This document shows, in pieces, positions 17,593 through 25,550 of a stretch of 64,000 bases of DNA (positions are counted from its first letter, which is position 1; every line of letters begins with the position of its first letter). The notes below the pieces were generated by a model, which saw only the letters and a list, made by a program, of their open reading frames with translations, was not told the DNA's origin and did no database searches. The stretch spans positions 124,001 to 188,000 of the forward strand of contig NZ_NESC01000004.1 of NCBI RefSeq assembly GCF_003063575.1. The letters run 5' to 3'. A program made the translations under genes and the position numbers. Source of the stretch: Limnohabitans sp. Jir72 (lineage in GTDB: Bacteria; Pseudomonadota; Gammaproteobacteria; Burkholderiales; Burkholderiaceae_C).

Positions 17593-18683
17593 AGGCGCGC
17601 CAGCGACTCGGCCACGCACACGGGCTTGTCGCTGCCCTCGCGCTCGATGGTCACATTCCACTGCACCTGCAAGCCCCCCTCGATGGGCGTGGCCGAGTGC
17701 AGATGCAAATGACCGCGCAAACGGCTGCCCACTGGCACCGGTGCCATGAAACGGACCTTGTTCAAACCGTAGTTCACGCCCATGCGTGTCTCGCTCACTT
17801 CAACGGTTTTGTCAAAAAATTGGGGCAACAAAGACAGTGTCAAAAAGCCATGCGCAATCGGCGCGCCAAACGGGCCTTGCTTGGCCCGCTCCACATCGAC
17901 GTGGATCCACTGGTGGTCCCCCGTGGCTTCGGCGAATTGGTTGACTTGTTGCTGGGTGATCTCCACCCATTCGGTGGTGGCCACATCCTGGCCGACGCAA
18001 GCGGCCAGCTCGGCCAGAGTTTGAAATGTTTTCATGGCACCCACTTTAGTCAGCCCAACGCTTGGCAGCTGTCCAGGCTGTGACAGCACCGCATTGGGCT
18101 TGATCTGCTGCAGCTGCTGGCGCAACTGCTCGAGTTGATCGCGGTAATTTTGCGCATCGCCATAGTCCACAAAACCGCTGTAATGAGGGTGCGCCTGCAT
18201 CACGCGCCGAGCATGCTTGATGGGGCACCAAAACTTTTCGGTCAAGCCCACAACCTCTCGCGCATAAGCGATCAAACCGTTGCCGTACGAGCAATAAGCG
18301 CAGTTGATCTTTTCCAGCACATTCAGATAGGCCAGGTGCGTCCGGTCAAACACAAAGTAGTCCGAGCGCTTGACGCGGGGCATGCGGTACAGCGGAAAGC
18401 ACACCCACTGGTACAAGGTCACAAAAACATCGAGCAACACCATCGGCAAGAGGACTGGATAAATGAAGGGCACGCTCAGAACATGCCGCCAGTCGGCCGT
18501 CAACACATACTTGAGCACGCCTTCCTTGAAGCGCCTTTGCTGCGCCAAGACTTCGGCTTCAAAGCGCACCTTGCGGTGCTCGAAATCCGCTTGCAACTGC
18601 TGGCGCCGCTGCTGAAACTCTTGCTCAATCTGCATCTCCAGCGCCTGGATGCGTTTGACAAATTCGCCAATGTGGTCGTCCAT
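17583..18683 (-). CDS. Fusion of a membrane domain with a MaoC-like hydratase domain
   Basis: A 366 aa protein in two parts. Residues 1-215 have a coiled coil rich in Glu/Gln (IQALEMQIEQEFQQRRQQLQ), one or two membrane segments (VPFIYPVLLPMVLLDVFVTL), and a Cys-bearing block NCAYCSYGNG followed by FWCPIKHAR. I know that pattern only as an uncharacterised family. From about residue 218 (MKTFQTLAELAACVGQD) comes a complete hot-dog MaoC-type enoyl-CoA hydratase domain with the active-site region FAEATGDHQWIHVD and the GPFGAPIAHGFLTLSLLP motif. MaoC proteins normally start where the internal Met is, so this is either a true fusion or two genes joined by loss of a stop. Confidence 0.8.
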   Translation of the reverse strand: MDDHIGEFVKRIQALEMQIEQEFQQRRQQLQADFEHRKVRFEAEVLAQQRRFKEGVLKYVLTADWRHVLSVPFIYPVLLPMVLLDVFVTLYQWVCFPLYRMPRVKRSDYFVFDRTHLAYLNVLEKINCAYCSYGNGLIAYAREVVGLTEKFWCPIKHARRVMQAHPHYSGFVDYGDAQNYRDQLEQLRQQLQQIKPNAVLSQPGQLPSVGLTKVGAMKTFQTLAELAACVGQDVATTEWVEITQQQVNQFAEATGDHQWIHVDVERAKQGPFGAPIAHGFLTLSLLPQFFDKTVEVSETRMGVNYGLNKVRFMAPVPVGSRLRGHLHLHSATPIEGGLQVQWNVTIEREGSDKPVCVAESLARLYT

Positions 18684-18784
18684 GTTCGTCCTTTGGATCT
18701 CAATCTACAAGCACAGAGGGTTTCCATGACTTGGGTCAAGCCGAGGCTGGACGCGCTGCGGCCCAATGGTCAAGGGAATCCACC

Positions 18785-21358
18785 ATGACACAGCGCCACC
18801 TTAACACCCTTAACACCCTCAAGGGTCTGACCACAGAGCAAGCGGCGACACGCCTGGAACAAGACGGCCCGAATGAAATCAAGCAAACGCCCAGCCGCTC
18901 CCTGTTCGGGCGCTTGTTGGACACGCTGCGACAACCCATGTTCGCACTGCTGGTGACCGCTGCCGCGCTCTACACGGCACTGGGTAACCTGACAGAAGGC
19001 TTGACCCTGGGCGTGTTTGTCCTGGCCGTGCTGGTCTTGACCTTCTACCAAGAAGGCAAATCCGAAGCCTCTGTCCAGGCCTTGCGGGATTTGACGCAAG
19101 CGCTGGCCCAAGTGATCCGATCCGGCCAGAAACAGGCCATCCCCGCGCGCGATGTGGTGGTGGGCGATGTTCTGCTGCTGTCCGAAGGCGACCGCGTCTC
19201 TGCCGATGGCCAATTGCTCAGCGCCAACAACCTGCAAATCGACGAATCGCTGCTGACGGGCGAATCGGTGCCAGTGAACAAAGCCACCACCGAGCCAGAT
19301 GCGGCAATCCACGCCGGCAGCTATGTGGTGCGCGGCCAGGGCCTGGCCCAAGTCACGGCCACCGGCAGCCGCAGCCAGATCGGGCGCATCGGCCAATCAC
19401 TGGGCCAGCTGAGCCCAAGCAACACACCGCTGCAAACCCAAACCGCGCGGCTGGTGCAGCTGCTGGCCTTGATCGTGTTGGTCTTGTGCGTGGTGATGGT
19501 GCTGACCCTGGGCCTGCGCTCCGGTCAATGGATACCGGCCTTGCTCTCGGGCATTGCCCTGGCCATGGCCATCTTGCCCGAGGAATACCCGGTGGTGCTG
19601 ACCATCTTCCCGGCGCTGGGCGCTCACCGCCTGACGCGCGAAGGCGTGCTGACCCGGCGCATCAACGCCATCGAAACATTGGGCGCCACCACCGTGCTGT
19701 GCACGGACAAGACCGGCACCCTGACCGAAAACCGCATGACCGTGACGGCCTTGACGGTCGGCCCACCGGATGCACCGCAGATCGCCTCATTGGCCGCCCC
19801 CTTGTCAGTGCTGCCCGAAGCATTTCACCCGCTTTTGGAGCACGCCATCCTGGCCAGTGCGCCCGAGCCTTTTGACCCCATGGAGACGGCCTTTCACACC
19901 TCGGGCCAAATGCATCTGGCGCACACAAACCAACTGCATGGCGATTGGCATCTGGTGCACAGCTACGCGCTCAGTCCCGAGCTCAAGGCCATGTCCCACG
20001 TCTGGCAATTCGACGACAGCCTGGACCGCATGGTGTCCGCCAAAGGCGCACCCGAAGCCATGATGGACCTGTGCCACCTGAGCGAGCACGACCGCCAAGA
20101 CTGGTCACGCACCGTGGAAAGCATGGCGGCACAAGGCCTGCGCGTCTTGGCCGTGGCACGAAGCCGTTTCACGGGTGATGACTGGCCCGAGACCCCCCAT
20201 GCGTTTGCGTTTGAATGGCTTGGCCTGATTGGCCTGACCGATCCGCTGCGCGCAGAAATTCCGCAAGCCATGGCCGAATGCCGATCGGCCGGCATCCGCG
20301 TGATCATGATCACCGGCGATTACCCCGCCACCGCCCAGGTGATCGCCGCGCAAGCCGGGTTGCCGCCCGGCCAGACCCTCACCGGCGATGCACTTGACCA
20401 GCTGGACGATGCGGCCTTGCAAGCCATGCTGCCGCATGTGAGCGTGTGCGCGCGCATCTCGCCACACCAAAAGCTGCGCATCGTGCAGGCCCTGCAAACC
20501 CAAGGCGAGGTGGTGACCATGACGGGTGACGGCGTGAACGATGCCCCGGCATTGCAAGCAGCGCATGTGGGCGTGGCCATGGGCCTGCGCGGCACCGATG
20601 TGGCCCGCGAAGCCGCCGACTTGGTGCTGGTGGACGACAACTTCGCCTCGATCGTGCGCGGCATCCGCGTGGGGCGGCGCATCTTTGGCAACCTGCAAAA
20701 GTCGATGCGCTACATCTTTGCCATCCACATCCCCATCGCCGGGATCGCCCTTGCCCCCATGGTGATGAACTGGCCCGCCTTGATGCTGCCACTGCATGTG
20801 GCCTTGCTGGAATTGGTCATCGACCCGGCTTGCTCAATTGCTTTTGAAAATGAACCCGCCGATGCCGACGTGATGCAACGCCCGCCCCGCGACACCCGCA
20901 CGGCGCTGTTTGGCGCGAGGGACATCACCTTGGCGCTGGTGCAAGGTTTGCTGGTGTTGGCATGTGTCGGCCTGAGCTACGCCTGGGCCAAAGGATGGGT
21001 GAACGGAGAGGCCACACCCGCTTTGAGCCAAGAGCAGACCCGTTCCATGGTTTTTGTCACTTTGGTTCTGGGCTATGCCGCGCTGATTGTGGTCAACCGC
21101 GCGCCGCCTGGGCAATTTTTAGCCAGCCTTCGCGTGCCCAATCGATCGGCTTGGGGGGTGATCTTGCTGGCCTGCAGCAGTGTGCTGGTGGGCATGCACT
21201 GGCCATGGTTGGCCTTGGCCCTTAAATTCGCGCCGCTGCCAAATGGGCCATGGACCGTGGCGATCGCCAGTGGCTTGCTCAGCCTCTTGGCGATCGTGAG
21301 CCTGCACTGGATGCTGGCCAAACACAGTGCGCCATGCCCTGCAACGAAAACGCCCTGA
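18785..21358 (+). CDS. P-type cation-transporting ATPase (P2-like)
   Basis: Membrane ATPase of 857 aa that pumps cations. Order: N-terminal cation ATPase domain (LTTEQAATRLEQDGPNEI), actuator motif LLTGESVPVN, phosphorylation motif DKTGTLTENRMT near residue 309, KGAPE nucleotide-binding motif, hinge TGDGVNDAPAL, then a C-terminal block of helices. The membrane-4 motif is PEEYPVV near residue 264 instead of the PEGLP of calcium pumps, and membrane 6 reads ELVIDPACSIAFE. This puts it in a poorly characterised bacterial P2-like group; the ion is not predictable with confidence. The start follows an Asn-Pro-Pro upstream run and was chosen for family length. Confidence 0.88.
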   Translation: MTQRHLNTLNTLKGLTTEQAATRLEQDGPNEIKQTPSRSLFGRLLDTLRQPMFALLVTAAALYTALGNLTEGLTLGVFVLAVLVLTFYQEGKSEASVQALRDLTQALAQVIRSGQKQAIPARDVVVGDVLLLSEGDRVSADGQLLSANNLQIDESLLTGESVPVNKATTEPDAAIHAGSYVVRGQGLAQVTATGSRSQIGRIGQSLGQLSPSNTPLQTQTARLVQLLALIVLVLCVVMVLTLGLRSGQWIPALLSGIALAMAILPEEYPVVLTIFPALGAHRLTREGVLTRRINAIETLGATTVLCTDKTGTLTENRMTVTALTVGPPDAPQIASLAAPLSVLPEAFHPLLEHAILASAPEPFDPMETAFHTSGQMHLAHTNQLHGDWHLVHSYALSPELKAMSHVWQFDDSLDRMVSAKGAPEAMMDLCHLSEHDRQDWSRTVESMAAQGLRVLAVARSRFTGDDWPETPHAFAFEWLGLIGLTDPLRAEIPQAMAECRSAGIRVIMITGDYPATAQVIAAQAGLPPGQTLTGDALDQLDDAALQAMLPHVSVCARISPHQKLRIVQALQTQGEVVTMTGDGVNDAPALQAAHVGVAMGLRGTDVAREAADLVLVDDNFASIVRGIRVGRRIFGNLQKSMRYIFAIHIPIAGIALAPMVMNWPALMLPLHVALLELVIDPACSIAFENEPADADVMQRPPRDTRTALFGARDITLALVQGLLVLACVGLSYAWAKGWVNGEATPALSQEQTRSMVFVTLVLGYAALIVVNRAPPGQFLASLRVPNRSAWGVILLACSSVLVGMHWPWLALALKFAPLPNGPWTVAIASGLLSLLAIVSLHWMLAKHSAPCPATKTP

Positions 21359-21377
21359 TCTGGCGTCAGATCAGGGC
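21352..21377. terminator. Inverted repeat, probable terminator between convergent genes
   Basis: Perfect 10-bp arms GCCCTGATCT and AGATCAGGGC around a 6-base loop; the left arm includes the ATPase stop codon. There is no strong T-run on either side, so it may be a weak or factor-assisted terminator for the ATPase gene and the convergent desaturase-family gene. Confidence 0.65.
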
Positions 21378-21395
21378 GCAATCCCGAGGGATCTT

Positions 21396-22280
21396 TCAGT
21401 GGCTTGGGGCCGCTTCATCGGGGTCGGCGTAGATGGTGCCGCCAAACTTCAAGGCCGAATGTTCACGGCGCGACTGCAGCAGCGGATAGAACATCTGGTG
21501 GTACCAACGCTCCTGGCCAAACAGCTTGTCATCGATCAGACCCACCTTGGCCGGGTATTGGCGCGTGATATGGGCGCTGCCAAACAGGATGTCCCAAAAA
21601 AACAGCAGGTTGCCAAAATTGCCTTTGTAGTGACCGATGCCATCGTTGTTGGTGATGGCATGGTGCGCCCAATGGGTGGCCGGTGTCGAGATGGTGCGCT
21701 CAAGCACCCACATGAGCGGATGCAAAGCACGGATGCGGTACAGAGGCTCGTCCCAACGCCAAGCACAATGCGCGCCCAAAATCACGAACAGCTTGACCGC
21801 GATGTACAGCGCATAGACCATGCCGCCAAAGCCCAGGTACAACAAGGCACCGGCAAACCACAGGCCAGGCATCATCAGGTAATAGAAAAAGTTGTTGCGA
21901 AAAGTGACACGGATGCTCATGTACTCGGCCGAATGGTGCGCGCGGTGCAGCGGCCACAGGAAGGGCGAGTGCGACAGGCGGTGCCACCAGTACTGCGTCA
22001 TGTCATCGAACACCAGCAACACCGCCACCATGCCCCACCAAGGCATGTCGGCCAAGACATCTTTGTATTGCGGGAAAAACGCCGTGCCCAACTTGGACGT
22101 CAGCAAAATGGCCAGCGGCTGCGTGACCGCCAGAACGCTCAGGAACATCAACACCTCGAGCTTGGTGTCATTGGCCGTGGCATTGACGTTGTGCTTGTAA
22201 CGTCGACTCACGAACTCCATCATGGCAAAGCCCAAAATGGTGCACACCACCAAGGCATTTTGAATTTGTACAGCGGTCAT
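21396..22280 (-). CDS. Sterol desaturase / fatty acid hydroxylase family protein
   Basis: Di-iron membrane oxygenase family, 294 aa, with several membrane helices. The eight-His type signature is visible: HRLSHSP, HRAHHSAEYM, and HWAHHAITNND with GHYKGNFGNLLFFWD. Start ATG at 22280, with AAAGGAAA upstream. Members hydroxylate or desaturate lipids, carotenoids or sterol-like compounds; the substrate here is unknown. It is a single gene between the P-type ATPase and corA. A link to the lipid genes further right is possible but not shown. Confidence 0.88.
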   Translation of the reverse strand: MTAVQIQNALVVCTILGFAMMEFVSRRYKHNVNATANDTKLEVLMFLSVLAVTQPLAILLTSKLGTAFFPQYKDVLADMPWWGMVAVLLVFDDMTQYWWHRLSHSPFLWPLHRAHHSAEYMSIRVTFRNNFFYYLMMPGLWFAGALLYLGFGGMVYALYIAVKLFVILGAHCAWRWDEPLYRIRALHPLMWVLERTISTPATHWAHHAITNNDGIGHYKGNFGNLLFFWDILFGSAHITRQYPAKVGLIDDKLFGQERWYHQMFYPLLQSRREHSALKFGGTIYADPDEAAPSH

Positions 22281-22440
22281 CAACAGTTTCCTTTTGTATT
22301 TTCTCGTTGCCTATAGTTTGGACAAACGGATTTGAAAAAGATAACCAATTCATGCCTACAAGACCATACGGGTAATCCCCGCGTCTTCCAAGTGCCATTT
22401 TTGTGCACACGCCTCCAGCAATGATCTGGATGAAAACCCT

Positions 22441-23538
22441 TTATGTGCTCAGATAACGCTTGCGCCAAAAAACCCAGGCCAAGCCCACGGCCACCGCCAG
22501 CATGAACAGTTCTGTCAAGAAAAGACCCTCCTCGGAATGCAAGAGCGGAAAGTTTTCAAAGTTCATGCCAAAAAATCCCGTGATCAAATTCAAGGGCAAA
22601 AAAATCGCTGTCAGTACCGTCAGGGTTCGCATGATTTCATTGGTGCGATTGCTTTGCGCATTGAAATGCATTTGCACGGCCGTCTCGGCACTTTGCTCCA
22701 AGCGTCCCACATGGTGAACCACTCGCTCAATGTGCTCCAAAACATCTCGACTGCGGACTCGCAGCATTTCCAGGTTTTCCTGCGTCGATGTGTCACTGAC
22801 TTGCCATGTGTCCAACGCCTCAATCCAGTCCTTGATAGCAGCACGTTGGTCTTCACAAACCTCGTCCAGATAGTGCAAAGTCAGTCGGGCGTTGAGCAAA
22901 TCACTCCAATTGTTGAAGCTCGCTTGCGGATTGATCAACTCGCTTTGCCAATGGTCCAATTGACGGGTCAACTCCCGGCGCAAATCCAGATAGCCATCCA
23001 CCACGCTGCTGACCATGCGCAGCATCAAGTCGGCAGGACTGCCTGGCAATCGGTGCGCCGCTTGGGCAGGAGCCATCTGCGCGGCATTGAGCAAGCGGCT
23101 GGCAAACACCGTGCGCACCGCGCAATCGGTCGGATGCACCGAAATCACCACCCGGTCAAACACCAAGAAAGCCACTGGACTGGTGTCGATCTTGCGCAAG
23201 ATGCTCGGGCCTGCTTTGCGGTTCTCTTGGTGCAAGACCTCGCCTGGCTTGGACAAATCGGTTTCAGATCGCCCCCGAGCCAAACGCCTGAACACCAACA
23301 AATCGTAGTCCGAGGTGTAGTCATAGTGCGATGGCAATTGGTTGTTCAGCACATCCTGCAGATGCAGCTCATAGACCTCCACCCCGCAGGCGTCTTGCAA
23401 CCACGTTTGAATCTGCGCTTGCAGCAACTCGAATTCACGCCTGGCAAACGCCATCCAGACAAAGCCTTGTTCAGGCAAGCCGCCTGGCAAGCGGTCTTCT
23501 TCGCTGACTTGGTGGGTTTGGATGTTGAAAACACGCAT
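22441..23538 (-). CDS. corA: CorA family divalent metal ion transporter
   Basis: Pentameric channel for magnesium or cobalt/zinc export-type ZntB-like function. It is 365 aa from MRVFNIQTHQ, with a large cytoplasmic N-terminal domain and two C-terminal helices. The first helix ends in the selectivity motif GMN (GFFGMNFENFP), followed by ELFMLAVAVGLAWVFW and a Lys/Arg-rich end. It is divergent from ppk2. Its upstream region shares the Pho-box-bearing intergenic DNA, so weak phosphate control is possible. Confidence 0.92.
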   Translation of the reverse strand: MRVFNIQTHQVSEEDRLPGGLPEQGFVWMAFARREFELLQAQIQTWLQDACGVEVYELHLQDVLNNQLPSHYDYTSDYDLLVFRRLARGRSETDLSKPGEVLHQENRKAGPSILRKIDTSPVAFLVFDRVVISVHPTDCAVRTVFASRLLNAAQMAPAQAAHRLPGSPADLMLRMVSSVVDGYLDLRRELTRQLDHWQSELINPQASFNNWSDLLNARLTLHYLDEVCEDQRAAIKDWIEALDTWQVSDTSTQENLEMLRVRSRDVLEHIERVVHHVGRLEQSAETAVQMHFNAQSNRTNEIMRTLTVLTAIFLPLNLITGFFGMNFENFPLLHSEEGLFLTELFMLAVAVGLAWVFWRKRYLST

Positions 23539-23553
23539 CTTTGGCTTTGTGTT

Positions 23554-23572
23554 GGGCAACAACATGTTGCCC
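23554..23572. repeat. Perfect 7-bp inverted repeat upstream of corA
   Basis: GGGCAAC and GTTGCCC separated by AACAT, 16 bases before the corA start codon. It could be an operator or a hairpin in the corA 5'UTR. No regulator can be assigned. Confidence 0.5.
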
Positions 23573-23593
23573 TGATCGCCTGATGTTGCAGCA

Positions 23594-23655
23594 CGGTCAT
23601 GAAAGTGTCATGACAATTTCGCAACGATCATTTTCAAATGTCATCAAATTGACAC
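23594..23655 (+). promoter_or_regulatory. Two PhoB boxes upstream of ppk2
   Basis: CGGTCATGAAAGTGTCAT (23594-23611) and ATGTCATCAAATTGACAC (23638-23655) each have two half-sites with the G residues exactly 11 bases apart, as in the Pho-box consensus CTGTCATAWAWCTGTCAY. The second box ends 44 bases before the ppk2 ATG, in a position where PhoB would replace a -35 element. The sites are also upstream of the divergent corA. Confidence 0.75.
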
Positions 23656-23699
23656 CTTGCCATGACAGAGTGAATTTCAATATTTTTGAACCACTGCGT

Positions 23700-24599
23700 A
23701 TGACCCACACTACAAGCATCACCGAAGCGCAAATGCGCCAATTGCGCGAAGACCTGCTCGACAGCCTGGATGAAGAACTCGAAATGGAGTTGGATGATCG
23801 ACTGACCCATACGAGCTCTGAACTGGCGAGCGAACGCGTGCAGTATTTCCGTGAGCTGCTGCGTCTGCAATCCGAACTGGTCATGCTGCAAGACTGGGTG
23901 GTCAAGACGGGGCACCGCATGGTGATCTTGTTTGAAGGCCGCGATGCGGCGGGCAAAGGCGGCGTGATCAAGCGCATCACCCAACGTCTGAACCCCCGCG
24001 TGTGCCGCGTGGCCGCATTGCCCGCACCCAACGACCGTGAAAAAACCCAGTGGTACTTCCAGCGCTACATCTCACACTTGCCCGCCGCCGGTGAAATCGT
24101 GCTGTTTGACCGCAGCTGGTACAACCGCGCGGGTGTTGAACGCGTCATGGGCTTTTGCAACGACGAAGAATACGAAGAATTTTTCCGATCCGTGCCTGAG
24201 TTCGAAAAAATGCTGGTGCGCAGTGGGATTCAGCTGGTGAAGTACTGGTTCTCCATCACCGACGACGAACAACATGCCCGCTTTTTGGGCCGCATCCACG
24301 ATCCGCTCAAACAGTGGAAATTGAGCCCCATGGACTTGGAAAGCCGCCGCCGCTGGGAAGACTACACCCGCGCCAAGGAAACCATGATCGAGCGCACCCA
24401 CATTGCCGAGGCGCCTTGGTGGGTGGTGCAAGCGGTGGACAAGAAAAAGGCCCGTCTCAACTGCATCGACCACCTGCTGGGCCAAGTGCCTTATCACGAG
24501 ATCGAACACACCCAAGTCAATCTGCCAGGGCGCGTGCGCAACCCGGACTACATTCGACACCCCGTCCCACAGGACATGATCGTTCCAGAAAAATACTGA
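23700..24599 (+). CDS. ppk2: Polyphosphate kinase 2 (class I type)
   Basis: Transfers phosphate between polyphosphate and nucleoside di- or triphosphates. It is 299 aa. Walker A is EGRDAAGKGGVIKRI, the Walker B/lid region is DRSWYNRAGVERVMGFC, and SDDE-like acidic residues are retained (SITDDEQHARF). The pattern DRSWYNRAG is typical of class I PPK2, which mainly make NTP from NDP. The start MTHTTSITEAQ was selected because the Pho boxes end 44 bases upstream. It is convergent with psd. Confidence 0.94.
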   Translation: MTHTTSITEAQMRQLREDLLDSLDEELEMELDDRLTHTSSELASERVQYFRELLRLQSELVMLQDWVVKTGHRMVILFEGRDAAGKGGVIKRITQRLNPRVCRVAALPAPNDREKTQWYFQRYISHLPAAGEIVLFDRSWYNRAGVERVMGFCNDEEYEEFFRSVPEFEKMLVRSGIQLVKYWFSITDDEQHARFLGRIHDPLKQWKLSPMDLESRRRWEDYTRAKETMIERTHIAEAPWWVVQAVDKKKARLNCIDHLLGQVPYHEIEHTQVNLPGRVRNPDYIRHPVPQDMIVPEKY

Positions 24600-24618
24600 A
24601 ACGACCGGCCTGCTGCGG

Positions 24619-25494
24619 TCATACCCTCTTCAACAAGGCCTGCCCCATGCGGATGGGGTGACCGGTGCCCACACCGTCCACCCACTCAAAACCCGGCGGC
24701 ACAAACAGCAAAATGGTCGAGCCGTGCTCGAACCAGCCCATCTCTTGTCCCTTGCTGTAATGCGCATCACAAGGGATTTCGTTGGGGCCTTTGTAGCGCA
24801 AGTTGAGCAAGACATCGAGCGCATGAAAACGCATGCTGGCCACCAGCACAGCCGCCACAGGCACCAGCAAGATCGGTGTTGCATCGGCCAACTTCATGTG
24901 CAAAAGAGCCCGCTCGTTTTTGCAAAACAAGGCCTGGACGCGCTTCAAAGCAATCGGGTTGACGTTCCAGGTATCCCCAGAGATGTACGTCACATGCGCC
25001 AGCTGCGCGTCCATCGGCGCATGAAAGCGGTGGTACATGCTGCTGGTCAGGCGCATGGTGACGAACTTGCCGCCCTCTAGCGCAGCGGGCCAAGCTTTGG
25101 CCATCTCGGATTCGCCCAGCAAGGCCTGCAAGCTGTAGGGAAAGCCTTTGGCTTGGTAGACCTGACCCTGACGAATCTCGCCACAGGCGCCAATGATGGC
25201 GTCGCAAGGCGAAGTCAGCACCGACATATCCGGGTCCACGGGGCGCACTCCGGGCTTTAACTCGCGCGTGAAGCATTCGTGAACGCTTGCAAATTGGGTT
25301 TTCCGCGCCTCACTCAAGTCCAGATCGGTGAACAAGCGCCACACCGCGATGGACGCTTTGGCCACCCAGGGGTTTCTAATTTGGCTCCACCACCCCATGA
25401 ACCGCGTCAAGGTGATGCGCGGAATGCGGTTGGTCAACAAAAAGTTCAGGTCTTCTTGCAAGAGCCATTTTTGGAAATGTTTTTGTATCTTCAT
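24619..25494 (-). CDS. psd: Phosphatidylserine decarboxylase-like protein
   Basis: Makes phosphatidylethanolamine from phosphatidylserine by a pyruvoyl enzyme. It is 291 aa. Family features: FTRELKPGVRPVD, SPCDAIIG, a Tyr-His-Arg-Phe-His region (SSMYHRFHAPMDA), and the C-terminal self-cleavage motif GWFEHGSTILLF, where Ser becomes the pyruvoyl group. The residue before GST is His instead of the common Leu. A TTG at 25509 could add five residues. It is divergent from the aminotransferase gene and sits among phosphate and lipid genes, so it may be a second, condition-specific Psd. Confidence 0.88.
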   Translation of the reverse strand: MKIQKHFQKWLLQEDLNFLLTNRIPRITLTRFMGWWSQIRNPWVAKASIAVWRLFTDLDLSEARKTQFASVHECFTRELKPGVRPVDPDMSVLTSPCDAIIGACGEIRQGQVYQAKGFPYSLQALLGESEMAKAWPAALEGGKFVTMRLTSSMYHRFHAPMDAQLAHVTYISGDTWNVNPIALKRVQALFCKNERALLHMKLADATPILLVPVAAVLVASMRFHALDVLLNLRYKGPNEIPCDAHYSKGQEMGWFEHGSTILLFVPPGFEWVDGVGTGHPIRMGQALLKRV

Positions 25495-25498
25495 ACGT

Positions 25499-25516
25499 TT
25501 GTCACTCAAATTGAAT
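25499..25516. promoter_or_regulatory. Weak PhoB-box-like sequence between psd and the aminotransferase gene
   Basis: TTGTCACTCAAATTGAAT has one good half-site and one partial one, but the G-to-G spacing is 12 instead of 11 bases. It lies in the 56-bp divergent intergenic region. It is listed because all neighbouring lipid and phosphate genes have better boxes. Confidence 0.25.
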
Positions 25517-25550
25517 AAAAAGAAATTTCATTGACACAAGGACATCTACC

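Noticed and set aside
25499..25540. Strong PhoB box for psd/aminotransferase
   Set aside because: The half-site spacing is 12 bases, not 11, so only a weak candidate was listed; the next TTGACAC at 25531 has no partner half-site.
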